Origin: Ricinus communis
Taxonomy: Eukaryota; Streptophyta; Magnoliopsida; Malpighiales; Euphorbiaceae
Reading direction: 5' to 3'
Length of the DNA: 64,000 bases
Assembly: GCF_019578655.1 (NCBI RefSeq)
Contig: NC_063258.1
Coordinates: 21,270,802-21,334,801 of the forward strand
The stretch's first letter is position 1, and the number at the start of each line of letters is the position of its first letter. Below, one piece after another: positions 10,791-26,300 of the stretch. Below the pieces are notes generated by a model that was not told the DNA's origin, ran no database searches, and saw only the letters and a list, made by a program, of their open reading frames with translations. The position numbers and the translations under genes were made by a program.

Positions 10791-13557
10791 TGTAACACCC
10801 GGAATTTTTTTTAATATATATTTAATAGTGAGTTTTTATTTAAGTTAATTTTAGCTTTATTTTTTATTCAAGTAAACTATTTGAGAAATGATTATATTTT
10901 GGTTATTCAAAATTTTCCCAAATGCATATTTATATAAGTAAAATTATATATTGGAAAATTATGGTAGAATTGTAAAGGATGTGTTTATAAAAGAATTTTG
11001 GGAAAATTGATTATTTAATTTAATTGTGTGTTAGGACTAAATTGGAAATTTATTTTGGAATAAGGATTGAAAGTATAATGTTATTTTTATGGGGTTTTAA
11101 TGGAAATTTGTGAGTTTGGTATTTTCGTAAATAAATATGTCGGTCAGGGGTATTTTTGTAATTGTGTATTTTCAGTAATTCTAATTTGGCCCAAATTAAA
11201 TAGTTAGGGGCTTAATTGAAAGGTTAAAAGAAGTTTAGGGGGTCAAATTGGAATTCTGCAGGATGGAATTGTAAGTAATTAAGAAAGTTGAGGGACCAAG
11301 TTGTAATAAGGAAAAGTTCAGGGGTCAAATGTCGATATTGAAAGGAAAGAAAATCGGGGAAGAGGAAGAGAGATGTCGGGGGAAATAGAGGTAGCGGAGG
11401 AAGGAGGCTGCCAGTCAGGCCGTCTGTCCGGTAGCAGAGTGGCCAGCTAAGCGTCGGTAGCCCAGCGGCCATGACACCCAGTGATGACAGCGTCTCTGTG
11501 AGGAGGAAGATGAAGCTTCTTTCTTGCCGTCTTGAGCGTTCCGGCGTCGGTGGTCGGCCGATCTTAGTGCGATCGACTCCTCTCGGCCCTCGGCTTTGTT
11601 TTGGTGGCCAGCGGTGTCGGCAGTGGTGTGATCGAGAGATTCTCGGTGGAGAGAAAATGGTGGCGTGGCATTTTCGACTTTTCCGTGAAACTCGGGTGGA
11701 GGATGGACGATCGGAGGATGTATCCCGACTCTCCTCTGCTCAACCCCATGACCTTGCCCGATTCATTATGGCGATCGGGTTTTGTTTGCGAATCGTGATG
11801 AGATCGTCCGTAAATCTCCGGATGATCGGGTGTCGGATCGGAAAATCGGGCGGGGATCGTCACCGGATCGTCGATCGGACTCGGCTGAAGCCGAGTCGGC
11901 CGTGATCGGCGTCGATAATTTTCTTTGGCCCGTTAATTTTAGAAATTCTTAGTTTAATTTGTGTCTATTGGATTATATTGAGTACTTGATGATATTTGTG
12001 AGTCATAAATATTGTACATGGGTTACGCCTCGTATTTTGTCTTTGTATGGCGAGGTCGGAAATAGTGAAGTTTGGGGACCCGACTCCTATTGTTTGAATC
12101 GTTAAGTATTTGAAGTGTTCTTCTGGCAGGTCCTGGACCCGTTTTTACGGGGGGTAATGTTCATGTTGTAGGGGAGGTTCTGCCGGATTTTCGGTAGAAT
12201 TCTCCCGAGTAGAGATTCTTAGAGAGTCAGTCCTAGGAGTCTAGACCTAGGATTAATGATGGATTGTCTCGGTATTGATAAATTGTTTTCCGTGATTAGA
12301 TGATCATGCGTAAACCGCTCCAAGCAGGAGCCTTAGGAGGCGGTAGAAGGTCGCCCAATCCACTGTGAGTTAAAGTCATTTAATCATTGCACTATTGCTA
12401 AGTCCGATTTTAATATGCTATTTTGGAAGTTTATGTTTAACATGGTTACTAATATCTCAACGTAATTAATTTCACTGGATTATTAATTATTGAAGATAAT
12501 ATGAGTATTATTATAGTAATGTTATAATAATTCCAAATATCATCGATTTTCCACTGTTTGATGTTTTACTCTTAATTGTTAATCATTAATTTGATATGGT
12601 TGAATGACTTCATTATACAATGATATTTATTAAATGGATGATTGTGTCTTGGGAAACGTGGCTTGTAGAACATGCCGCTCGATGGGTTACATCGGGACGG
12701 CGTCTGCCGGTAGTGATCATGGATATAAGGTTATTATGGATTTATGCATACGATCGAGCTTGCTCTGGTGGGGATTGATTGATTCTGGGAGTTAAGGTCC
12801 CCGATCGAGCGATGCTCTCTGGTAGGCTTATTTGGAATTCAAGTGTTCGGAGGTAAGGACCTGATCGAGCTTGCTCTCTAGGCGCCGGACTGTTGGATTA
12901 AGAGAGCCGAAAGGCTATTAGAATTTGGGGTTAGGGTTCTCTTGAGCCACTCGTCCCGTAAAAGTAAATATATATTTTTATTTATTTATTTATTATGGTA
13001 TTTGATTATAATGTGATTTGTATTTCACGTGCATGGTTGATATTTTGATTCGAATGATTAATATTTTATGTGAAGGAAATAGTAGGGTATGATTATAGTA
13101 TGGTTTGATATCGATTTGAATAATCTATGTTTTACGAGAAGAAGCAATAGTCCCTAGATTATTTGATTTTAACTCACTCTCGAGACCGGCAGTCTCCATT
13201 TATATTTTTTGATTCGTGTTGTTAGTTCTCATGACTCTTATTCAGTAACCCGACTCCTTCATCATCGGGTGATGTATTTGATTTGGTATGTAAATTGGTA
13301 AATCTTAGATTCTCATGAGTAGTAATAGTAAATGTATCGGTTGTAAATTTTCCGAGCTTCAGTCTCGCCTAGTTTTTCCTGGCGGGGTAAGTATTTATGT
13401 AGAATGCAGCTATTAAGATAATTTGTGGTTTTAATAATATTAATTTGAGATGAGATTTGTTTAAATCAGTGAGTGTCAGGCTTACTACGGGTTTCGGTGG
13501 CCTTAAGCCTACCCATTCCCTAGTGCCGGTCACGGGCCCACGGGTGGGGTCGTGACA
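10791..13557 (+). mobile_element. Solo LTR, family S, copy 1
   Basis: A 2767-bp unit beginning TGTAACACCCGGAATT and ending GGGTCGTGACA, inserted in the satellite with the 5-bp duplication TATAC. TG...CA ends, the 5-bp duplication and the lack of primer site, polypurine tract or gag-pol identify it as a solo LTR left by recombination between the two LTRs of a long element. The interior holds a GC- and CpG-rich block at about 11400-11930 and a short repeated motif GATCGAGC at 12752, 12803 and 12863. Two sister copies lie at 53845 and 59100. Open frames inside are not conserved between copies and I do not call them genes. Confidence 0.92.
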
Positions 13558-16500
13558 TATACCCCTTTTACGGGGTTGTTTTCTCATATTATAAAATTAA
13601 CCCATTTAAGGGGTTGTTTTCTCATACACATAAATATACCAAAATTACAGGGTTATTTTCTCAGGTTCATAAATTTCACTGTATTACAGGGCTATTTTCT
13701 AATATTTATAAATATACCCCTCTTACGAGGTTGCGTTCTCATATTAAAAAATTTAGCCCTTCTACGAGGCTGTTTTCTTAAACTGGTAATTACACTACTT
13801 TGACGCGGTTGTTTTCTCAGATTTATAAATATACATATTTTACGGGGTTATTTTCTTATATTGATAAATATACCACTTTTACGAGGTTGTTTTCTCATAT
13901 TATAAAATTAACCCATTTAAGGGGAAGTTTTTTCATACTCATAATTACACCAAAATCACCGGGTTGTTTTCTTCGATTGATAAATATCCCGTATGTGGGG
14001 TTGTTTTCTCATATTAAAATATTTATCCCTTCTACGAGGCTATTTTCTCAGACTCGCAATTACACTACTTTTACGGGGTTGTTTTCTCAGAATCATAAAT
14101 ATACACGTTTTACGGGGTTATTTTCTTATATTGATACATATACCACTTTTACGGGGTCGTTTTCTCATATTAAATTATTAGCGCTATTATGGAGTTGTTC
14201 TCTTAAATTCATAAATATATACGTTTTACGGGGTTATTCTCTTATTTCGATAAATATACCCCTTTTATGGGGTTGTTTTCTCATATTATAAAATTAATCC
14301 ATTTAAGGGGTTGATTTCTCATACTCACAAATATATCATGATTACAGGGTTATTTGCTCAGATTTATAAATATTCCCGTATTACGGGATTGTTTTCACAT
14401 ATTAAAAAGTTTACCCCTTCTACGAGGCTATTTCCTCATATTAAAAAATTTATCCGTTCTACAAGGCTCTTTTTTCATACTCACAAATATACAACAATTA
14501 CGAGGTTATTTCCGCAGATTCATAAATATAATTGTAGTTTTCAGATATTAAAAAATTTACCATTTCTACGAGACTGTTTTCTCATACTAAAAAATTTGTC
14601 CGTACTACGAGGCTGTTTTTTAGACTCGCAATTATACTACTTTTACGGAGTTGTTTTCTCATATTCTTAAATAAACGTTTTACGGAGTTATTTTCTTATT
14701 TTGATAAATATACCACTTTTATGGGGTCATTTTCTCATACTAAATTATTAATACTATTATGGTGTTGTTTTCTCAAATTTATAAATATACACGTTTTACG
14801 AGGTTATTTTCTTATATTGACAAATATACCTCTTTTACGGTGTTATTTTCTCATATTATAAAATTAACCCATTTAAGGGGTTATTTTCTCATATCCATAA
14901 ATATACCAAAATTACGGGGTTAATTTCTCCGACTGATATATATCATTGTATTTACGCGGTCGTGTTCTAATATTTATAAATATACCCCTCTTAGGCGGTT
15001 GAATTTTTCGTATTAAAAAATTTACCCCTTCTACGAGGCTGTTTTCTTAGACTCGCAATTATAATACTTTTGCGGAGTTGTTTTCTCAAACTCATAAATA
15101 TAAATATTTTACGGGGTTATTATCTTATATAAACAAATATACAACTTTTACGAGGTTGTTTTCTCATATTATAAAATTAACACATTTAAGGGGTTGTTTT
15201 CTCATACTCATAAATATACCCGAATTACGGGATTATTTTCCCCGATTGATAAATATTCCCATTTTGCGTGGTTATTTTCTCATATTAAAAAATTTACCCC
15301 TTCTACGAGGCTGTTTTCTTAGACTCGTAATTACACTACTTTTATGGGTTATTTTATGAGATTCATAAATATACATGTTTTACGGGATTATTTTCTTATA
15401 TTGATAAATATACCACTTTTATGGGTTCATTTTCACATACTAAATTATTAGCATTATTATGGTGGTGTTGTTTTCTCAAATTCATAGATATACACTTTTT
15501 ACGGGATTATTTTCTTATATTAACAAACATACCCCTTTTACGGGGTTGTTTTCTCATATTATAAAATTAACCCATTTAAGCGGTTGTTTTCTCATACTCA
15601 CAAATATATCAAAATTACGGGGTTATTTTCTCCAATTGATAAACATCCCCGTATTATGGAGTTTTCTTCTCATATTAAAAACTTTACCCCTTCTACGAGG
15701 CTGTTTTCTCAGACTCGCAATTACACTACTTTTACAAGATTGTTTTCTCAGATTCATAAATATACACGTTTTAGGAGTTATTTTCTCATATTCCCGTGTT
15801 ATGGGGTTGTTTTCTCATCTTAAAAACTTTACTCGTTCTACGAGACAGTTTACTGAGAATCGCAATTACACTACTTTTACGGGGTTGTTTTTTTAGATTC
15901 ATAAATATACGCGTTTTACGGATTTATTTTCTTATATTGATAAATATACTTTTATGGGGTCATTTTTTCATACTAAATTACTAGCACAATTATAGTAATG
16001 TTTTCTCAAATTCATAAATATACACGTTTTACGGAGTTATTTTCTTATATTGGCAAATATACACCTTTTACGGGGTTGTTCTCTCATATTATAAAATTAA
16101 CCCATTTAAGGAGAAGTTTACTCATCATAAATACACCAAAATTACAGAGTTATTTTGTCCGATTGATAAATATTCCCGTATTATGGGGTTGTTTTCTCAT
16201 ATTAAAAACTTTACCCCTTCCACGAGGCTGTTTTCTAAAACTCGCAATTACGCAACTTTTACGAGGTTGATTCCTCATATTCATAAATATACACGTTTTA
16301 CAGGGTTATTTTATTATATTGATAAATATACTACTTTTACGGGGTTGTTTTCTCATATTATAAAATTAACCCCTTTAAGAGGTTGTTTTCTCTTACTAAA
16401 AAATATACCAAAATTATGGGGTTATTTTTTCCGATTGATAAATATTCCAGTATTTTGGGGTTGTTTTCTAATATCTATAAATATACCCCTCTTACTTGGT

Positions 16501-16944
16501 TGTTTTCTTATATCGACAAATATACCCCTTTTACAAGGTTGTTTTCTCATATTATAAAATTAACCCCTTTAAGGGGTTGTTTTCTCATACTCACAAATCT
16601 ACCAAAACTACGGGGTTATAAATATTCCTGTATTATGGGGTTGTTTTCTAAGATTTATAAATATACCCCTCTTACGGGATTGGTTTCTCATATTAAAAAA
16701 TTTACCTCTTCTACGAGATTGTTTTCTAATACTCACAATTACACTACTTTTATGGGGTTATTTTCTCAGATTTATGAATATACACATTTTAAGAGGTTAT
16801 TTTCTTATACCGACAAATATACCTCTTTTATGGGGTTGTTTTCTCATATTGTAAAATTAACCCATTTAAGGGGTTGTTTTCTCATACTCACAAATATACC
16901 AAAATTACGCAGTTATTTTCTTTGATTGATAAATATCCCCGTAT

Positions 16945-17336
16945 TACAGGGTTGTTTTCTAATATTTATAAATAAACTCCTCTTATAGGGTTATTTTCTC
17001 ATATTAAATAATTTACCCCTTCTACGAGGCTGTTTTCTTAAACTCGCAATTGCACTACTTTTACGCAGTTATTTTCTTAGATTCATAAATATACACGTTT
17101 TATGGAGTTATATTCTTAATATTGAAAAATATACCACTTTTACAGGGTTGTTTTCTAATATTTATAAATAAACTCCTCTTATAGGGTTATTTTCTCATAT
17201 TAAAAAATTTACCCCTTCTACGAGGCTGATTTCTTAAACTCGCAATTGCACTACTTTTACGCAGTTGTTTTCTTAGATTCATAAATATACACATTTTATG
17301 GAGTTATATTCTTAATATTGAAAAATATACCACTTT
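16945..17336 (+). repeat. Recent five-monomer tandem duplication
   Basis: A segment of about 196 bp (five monomers) starting TACAGGGTTG at 16945 is repeated from 17141 with only a few differences, far fewer than between other units of the array. It shares private variants such as the ATTGAAAAATATACC monomer. Confidence 0.85.
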
Positions 17337-20300
17337 TACAGGGTTATTTTCTAATATTAAATTATTAGCACTATTATGGGGTGGTTTTCTCAGATTTATA
17401 AATATACAAGTTTTATGGAGTTATTTTCTTTTATTTAGAAATATACCCCTTTTACGGGGTTATTTTCTCATATTATAAAATTAACCCATTTAAGAGATTC
17501 TTTTTTCATACTCACAAATATACCAAAATCAAGGGGGCTGTTTTCTCATATTAAATTATTAGCACTATTATGGGGTTGTTTTCTCAAATTCATAAATTTC
17601 ACTGTGTTACAGGGTTATTTTCTAATATTTATAAATATACTCCTCTTACGGGATTGTTTTCTCATATTAAAAAATTTACCCCTTCTACAATGCTGTTTTT
17701 TTAGACTCCCAATTAAACTACTTTTACGGGGTTATTTTCTCAGATTAATAAATACACATATTTTACGGGATTATTTTTTTATATTGATAAATATACCACT
17801 TTTACAGGGTCGTTATCTCATATTAAATTATTAGCACTATTATGGGATTGTTTTCTCAACTTCATAAATATACACAGTTTATGTAGTTATTATCTTATAT
17901 TAACAAATATACCACTTTTACTCGATTGTTTTCTCATATTATAAAATTAACCTATTACGGGGTTATTTTCTCAGATTCATAAATATCCTCGTATTACGGG
18001 GTTGTTTTATCATATTAAAAAATTTACTCCTTCTACAAGGTTGTTTTCTTAGACTAGCAATTACATTACTTTGACGGGGTGTTTTCTCATATTCATAAAT
18101 ATACACGTTTTACGGGGTTATTTTCTTATATTGATAAGTATACCATTTTTATGGGGTCGTTTTCTCATATTAAATTATTAGCACTATTATGGAGTGGTTT
18201 TATCAAATTTATAAATATACACGTTTTACAGGGTTATTTTCTTATATTGACAAATACACCCCTTTTACGAGCCTGTTTTCTCAGACTCGCAATTACACTA
18301 TTTTTACATTGTTGTTTTCTCAAATTTATAAATATACATATTTTACGAGGTTATTTTCTGATATTGATAAATATACCACTTTTACAGGGTTGTTTTCTCA
18401 TGTTAAATTATTAGAATTATTATGGGGTTGTTTTGTCAAATTCATAAATGTACACGTTTTACGGGGTTGTTTTCTTATATTGACAACTATACCCCTTTTA
18501 CGGGTTTGTTTTCTCCTATTAAGTTATTAGCACTATTATGCGGTTATTTTCTTAAATTCATAAGTATACACATTTTTACGATATTATTTTCTTATATTGA
18601 CAGATATACCCCTTTTACGAGGTTGTTTTCTCATATTATAAAATTTAACTCATTTAAGTTGTGGTTTTCTCATATTAAAAAAATTTACCTGTTCTACGAG
18701 CTTATATTCTTAGACTCTCAATTACACTTTTACATTGTGGTTTTTTAGATTTATGAATATATACATTTTACGAGGTTATTTTTTTATATTGATAAAAATA
18801 GCACTTTTACGGTGTTGTTTTCTCATATTAAATTATTAGAACTATTATGGGATTGTTTTCTCAAATGCATAAAAATACACGTTTTACGAGATTACTTTCT
18901 TATATAGACAAATATAGCCCTTTTACGGGATTACTTTCTCATTTTATAAAACTAACCCATTTAAGGGGTTGTTAACTCATACTCATAACTATACCAAAAT
19001 TATGTGGTTATTTTATGAGATTCATAAATATCCCCGTATTACGGGGTTGTTTTCTCATATTAAAAATTTACTCATTCTACAAGGCTGTTTTCTTAAACTA
19101 GTAATTACATTACTTTGACGGGGGTATTTTCTTATATTCATAAATATACACGTTTTACAAAAATATTTTCTTATATTGATAAGTATACCACTTTTACGGG
19201 GTTATTTTCTCGTATTAAATTATTAGCACTATTTTGGAGTGGTTTTATCAAATTCATAAATATACACGTTTTACAGGATTATTTTCTTATATTGACAAAT
19301 ATACCCCTTTTAAGGGGTTGTTTTCTCATATTAAGTTATTAGCACTATTATGCGGTTGTTTTCTCAAATTCATAAATATACACATTTTTACGAGATCATT
19401 TTCTTATATTGACAAATATACCCCTTTTACGGGGTTATTTTCTTATATTATAAAATTAACCCATTTAAGCGGTGCTTTTCTCATATTAAAAAAATTTACC
19501 CGTTCTACGAGGCTGTATTCTTATACTTTCAATTACACTATTTTTACGTTGTTGTTCTCTCAGATTTATAAATATACACATTTTACTTGGTTATTTTCTC
19601 ATATTAAATTATTAGAACTATTATGAGGTTGTTTGCTCAAATGCATAAAAATACGCGTTTTACGGGGTTATTTTCTTATATGGACAAATATAGCCCTTTT
19701 ACGGTATTGCTTTCTCATATTATAAAACTAACTCATTTAAGGAGTTGTTAACTCATACTCATCAATATACCAAAATTATGTGGTTTTTTTCTCTGATTGA
19801 TAAATATTCTCGTATTATGGAGTTATTTTTTCATATTAAAAAATTTGCCCCTTCTACGAGGCTATTTTCTCAGACTCGCAATTACACTACTTTTACGGGA
19901 TTGTTTTCTCATATTCATAAATATACACGTTTTACAGGGTTATTTTCTTATACTAATAAATATACCACTTTCACGGTGTTATTTTCTTATATTAATAAAT
20001 AAACACCTTTTACGAGTTGTTTCTCATATTATAAAATTAACTCTTTAAGGGGTTGTCTTTCCTTACTCACAAATATAACAAAATTACGAGGTAATTTTCT
20101 CCAAAAAATAAATATCTTTGTATTACGGGTTGTTTTCTCATATTAAAAAATTTACCCCTTCTTTGAGGTTGTTTACTCATATTAAAAATTTTACTCTTCT
20201 ACGAGGTTGTTTTGTCAGACTCGCAATTACACTACTTTTACGGGGTTGTTTTCTCAAATTTATACATATACACGTTTTATTTTCTTATATTGACAAATAT

Positions 20301-23300
20301 ACCCCTTTTACGGGGTTGTTTTCTTATACTTACAAATATACAAAAATTACAGGGTTATTTTCTCCGGTTGATAAATATCTTTGTATTACGTGATGTTTTC
20401 TCATATTAAAAAATTTACGCCTTCTATGAGGCATTTTTCTTAGACTCGCAATTACACTACTTTTACGGAGTTGTTTTCTCATATTCATAAATATACACGT
20501 TTTATGGAGTTATTTTCTTATATTGATAAATATACCACTTTTACGGGAATATATTCTTATATTAAATTATTAGCACTGTTATGAGGATGCTTTCTCAAAT
20601 TCATAAATATAAACATTTTTACAGGGTTATAAATATAACCCTTTTACAGGTTGTTTTCTCATATTATAAAATTATCCAATTTAAGATATTGTTTCCGCAT
20701 ACTTACAAATATACTAAAATTACGGGGTTATTTTCTCCGATTGATAAATATCCCCGTTTTACGAGATTATTTTCTAATATTTATAAATATACCCCTCTTA
20801 CGAGGTTATTTTTTCATATTAAAGAATTTACTCCTTCTACGACGTTGTGTTCTTGGACTTGCAATTACACTACTTTTACAAAGTTGTTTTCTTAGATTCA
20901 TAAATATATACGTTTTACAAGGTTATTTTCTTCTATTGATTAATATACCGATTTTATGGGGTCGTTTTCTCATATTAAGTTATTAGCACTATTATGCGGT
21001 TGTTTTCTCAAATTCATAAATATACACGTTTTTACATAGTTATTTTCTTATATTGACAAATATACCCCTTTTACGGGGTTGTCTTTCATATTATAATATG
21101 AACCCATTTAAGCAGTTGTTTTCTTATACTCACAAATATACTAAAATTACGGGGTTATTTTCTCCGATTAATAAATATCCCCGTATTACGGGGTAATTTT
21201 ATAATATTTATAAATATACCCCTCTTACACATTTGTTTTTTCATAAAAAATTTACCCCTTCTAAATGGCTGTTTTCTCATATTAAAAAATTTATCCGTTC
21301 TACGAGGCTATTTTCTTAGACTCGCAATTACAATACTTTTACGAAGTTATTTTCTAATATTCATAAATATACAGATTTTATGGGGTTATTTTCTTATATT
21401 GATAAATATAACACTTTTACGGGGTCGTTTTCTCATATTAAATTATTAGCACTATTATGGGGTTGTTTTCTCAAATTCATAAATATACACGTTTTACGGG
21501 GTTATTTTCTTATGTCGACAAATGTACCCTCTTTATGGGGTTGTTTTCTCATATTATAAAATTAATCCTTTTAAGGGGTTATTTTCTCATACTCACAAAT
21601 ATACCAAAATTACAGGTTTATTTTATTCGATTGATAAATATCCATGTATTGCAACGTTATTTTCTAATATTTATAAATATACTCCTCTTACAAGGTTGTT
21701 TTCTCATATTAAAAAATTTACTTCTTCTACGAGGCTGTTTTCTCAGACTCGCAATTACATTACTTTTCGGGGTTGTTTTCTCAGATTCATAAATATACAT
21801 GTTTTACGGGATTATTTTCTTATATTGATAAATATACCACTTTTACGGGGTCGTTCTCTCATATTAAATTATTAGCACTATTATGGGGTTGTTTTTTCAA
21901 ATTCATAAATATAAATGTTTTATGGAGTTATTTTCTTATATCGACAAATATATCCCTTTTATGGGTTTATTTTCCCATATTATAAAATTAACCCGTTGAA
22001 GGGGTTGTTTCCTCATACTCACAAATATACCACAATTATGGGATTATTTTCTCAGATTCATAAATATCCTCGTATTACAGGGTTATTTTCTAATATTTAC
22101 AGATATACCCTGTAATCATATTAAAAATTTTACCCCTTCTATAAGGTTGTTTTTCTAGAATCGTAATTACACTGCTTTTTTAGGATTATTTTTTCAGATT
22201 CATAATTATACATGTTTTACGGGGTTATTTTCTTATATTGATAAATATACCACTTTCTCGGAGTTGTTTTCTCATATTATATTTGTAACACTGTTATGGG
22301 GTTGTTTTTTCAAATTCACACGTTTTACAGGGTTATTTTCTTTTATGGACAAATATACCCATTTTACGGGGTTATTTTCTCATATTATAAAATTAACCCA
22401 TTTAAGGTGTTGTTTTCTCATACTCACAAATATACCAAAATTACGGGGTTATTTTTTTCGACTGATAAATATTCCCATATTATGGGGTTGTTTTCTCATA
22501 TTAAAAAATTTACCCCTTCTACAAGGCTATTTTCTGAGACTCGCAAATACACTACTTTTACAGGGTTATTTTCTCATATTCATAAATATACACGTTTTAT
22601 GGAGTTATTTCTTATATTGATAAATATACCACTTTTACAGGGTTATTTTCTTATATTGACAAATATACCCCTGTTATGGGGTTGTTTTCTCATACTCACA
22701 AATATACCAAAATTACGGAGTTATTTTCTTCGATTAATAAATATCCCCGTATTACGGAATTATTTACTTATACTAAAAAATTTACCCTATTATGAGGTTG
22801 TTTTTTTTCATATTAAAAAATTTAACCCTTTTATAAGATTGTTTTATCAGACTCGCAATTACACTGCTTTTACGGGGTTATTTTCTCAATTTTATAAATA
22901 TACACATTTTACAGAGTTATTTCTTATATTGACAAATATACCCCTTCTACGGGGTTGTTTTCTCATATTATCAAATTAACCCATTTAAGAAGTTGTTTTC
23001 TCATACGCACAAATATACTAAAATTACGAGGTTCTTTTCTCTGGTTGATAAATATCCCCGTATTATGGGGTTGTTTTCTCATATTAAAAAATTTACGCCT
23101 TCTATGAGGCTGTTTTCTTAGACTAGCAATTACACTACTTTTACGGGATTGTTTTCTCATATTCATAAATATACAATTTTTTTGGAGTTATTTTCTTATA
23201 TTGATAAATATGCCACTCTTACGGGGTTATTTTCTTATATTAAATTATTAGCACTATTATGGGGATGTTTTCTCAAATTCATAAATATACACATTTTTAA

Positions 23301-26300
23301 AGGGTTATAAATATACCCATTTTATGGGGTTGTTTTCTCATATTATAAAATTAACCAATTTAAGGTATTGTTTTGCATACTCACAAATATTCCAAAATAA
23401 CGGGGTTATTTTCTCCGATTGATAAATATTTCCGCTTTACATGATAGTTTTCTAATATTTATAAATATACCCTTCTTACCGGGTTTTTCTCTCATATTGT
23501 AAAATTTACTCCTACTCCAATTACACTACTTTTACGAAGTTGTTTTCTTAGATTCATAAATATATACGTTTTACGGGATTATTTTCTTATATTGATAAAT
23601 ATACCACTTTTACGGGGTCGTTTTCTTATATTAAGTTATTAGCACTATTATGCGGTTGTTTTCTCAAATTCATAAATATACACGTTTTTACGAGGTTATT
23701 TTCTTATATTGACAAATATACCCCTTTACGGGGTTGTTTTCTCATTTTATAATATTAATCCATTTAGGCAGTTGCTTTCTCATACTCACAAATATACTAA
23801 AATTACGGGGTTATTTTCTCCGATTGATAAATATCCTCGTATTACGGTGTGATTTTCTAATATTTATAAATATACCCCTCTTACACGGTTGTTTTCATAT
23901 ATTAAAAAATTAACCCCTTCTAAATGGTTGTTTTCTGATATTAAAAAATTTATCCGTTCTACGAGGCTATTTTCTTAGACTCGCAATTACACTACTTTTA
24001 CGAAGTTGTTTTCTTAGATTCATAAATATACACGTTTTATGGGGTTATTTTGTTATATTGATAAATATACCACTTTTACGGGGTCATTTTCTCATGTTAA
24101 GTTATTAGTACTATTAAGCGGTTGTTTTCTCAAATTCATAAATATACACATTTTTACGAGGTTATTTTCTTATATTGATAAATATATCCCTTTTACGGGG
24201 TTGTTTTCTCATATTATAAAATTAACCAATTAATGGATTATTTTCTCATACTCAACAATATACCAAAATTACGAGGTTATTTTCTCCGATTAATAAATAT
24301 CCACGTATTACGGAATTATTTTCTTATATTAAAAAATTTACCCTTTTTATGAGGTTATTTTTTCATATTAAAAAATTTAACTTTTCTACGAGGCTATTTT
24401 CTAAGACTCATAATTACACTGCTTTTACAGGGTTGTTTTCTCAATTTTACAAATATACATGTTTTACGGGGTTATTTTCTTATATTGACAAATATACCCC
24501 TTGTACGGGGTTTTTTTCTCATATTATCAAATTAACCCATTTAAAGGGTTGTTTTCTTATACTCACAAATATACCAAAATTACAGGGTTATTTTCTCTGG
24601 TTGATAAATATTCTCGTATTACGGGGTTGTTTTCTCATGTTAAAAAATTTACGCCTTCTATGGGGCTGTTTTCTTATACTCGCAATTACACTACTTTTTA
24701 CCAGGTTGTTTTCTCATATTCATAAATATATACGTTTTACGGAGTTATTTTCTTATATTGATAAACATAACACTTTTACGGGGTTATTTTCTTATATTAA
24801 ATTATTAGCACTATTATGTGGAAGTTTTCTCAAATTCATAAATATACACATTTTTAAAGGGTTATATATATACCCCTTTTACGAGGTTGTTTTCTCATAT
24901 TATAAAATTTATCAATTTATGGCATTGTTTCTGCATACTCACAAATATACCAAAATTATAGGGTTATTTTCTCCGATTGATAAATATTCTCGTTTTACGG
25001 GGTTATTTTCTAATATTTATAAATATACCCCTCTTACTCGGTTGTTATCTCATATTAAAAAATTTACCCCTTCTATGATGTTGTTTTTTGAGACTCATAA
25101 TTACACTACTTTTACGAAGTTGTCTTCTTAGATTCATAAATAAACAAGTTTTGGGGTTATTTTCTCCGATTAATAAATATCCTTGTATTACGAAATTGTT
25201 TTCTCATATTAAGAGATTTACCCTTTTTATGAGGTTATTTTTTCATATTAAAAAGTTTAACCCTTCTACAAGGTTGCTTTCTGAGATTCACAATTACACT
25301 GCTTTTACGGGGTTGTTTTCTCAATTTTATAGATGCACACGTTTTACGGGGTTATTTTCTTATATTAACCAATATACCCCTTTTACGGGATTGTTTTCTC
25401 ATATTATCAAATTAACCCATTTAAGGGGTTATTTTCTTGTACTCACAAATATACCAAAATAACGGGGTTATTTTCTCCGGTTGATAAATATCCCCGTATT
25501 ACGGGGTTGTTTTCTCATATTAAAAAATTTACGCCTTCTATGAGGCTGTTTTCTTAGACTAGCAATTACACTACTTTTAAGGAGTTGTTTTCTCATATTC
25601 ATAAATATACACGTTTTACGGAGTTATTTTCTTAAATTGATAAACATACCACTTTTACAGAGTTATTTTCTTATACTAAATTATTAGCACTATTATGGAG
25701 AAGCTTTCTCAAATTCATAAATATACACGTTTTACGAGGTTATTTTCTTATATCGACAAATATACTCCTTTTACCGGATTATTTTCTCATATTATAAAAT
25801 TAACCCATTGAAGGGATTGTTTTCTCATACTCACAGATATACTATAATTATGGGGTTATTTCCTCAGATTTATAAATATCCTCGTATCACGACATTGTTT
25901 TCTAATATTTATAAATATACTCTATAATCATATGAAAATATTTACCCCTTCTATGAGGTTGTTTTCTTAGACTCGCAATTACACTATTTTTCAAGGTTAT
26001 TTTTTCATATGTATAAATATACACGTTTTATGGAGTTATTTTCTTATATTAATAAATATACAACTTTCACGGGGTTATTTTCTTATATTAATATATTAGC
26101 ACCATTATGGAGTTGTTTTTTCAAATTCATAAATATACACGTTTTCTTATATCGACAAATATACCCCTTTTACGGGGTTTTTTTTCATATTATAAAATTA
26201 ATCCATTTAAGGGATTCTTCTCTCATACTCACAAATATACCACAATTACGGGGTTATTTTCTCTTATTGATAAATATCTCCATATTTCGGAGTTATTTTC

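Noticed and set aside
11471..11905. Open frame of 144 codons in solo LTR copy 1, and similar frames at 55539-56052 and 59557-60211
   Set aside because: They fall in the GC/CpG-rich part of the LTR where stops are rare, occur on both strands, and are not the same frame in the three copies.
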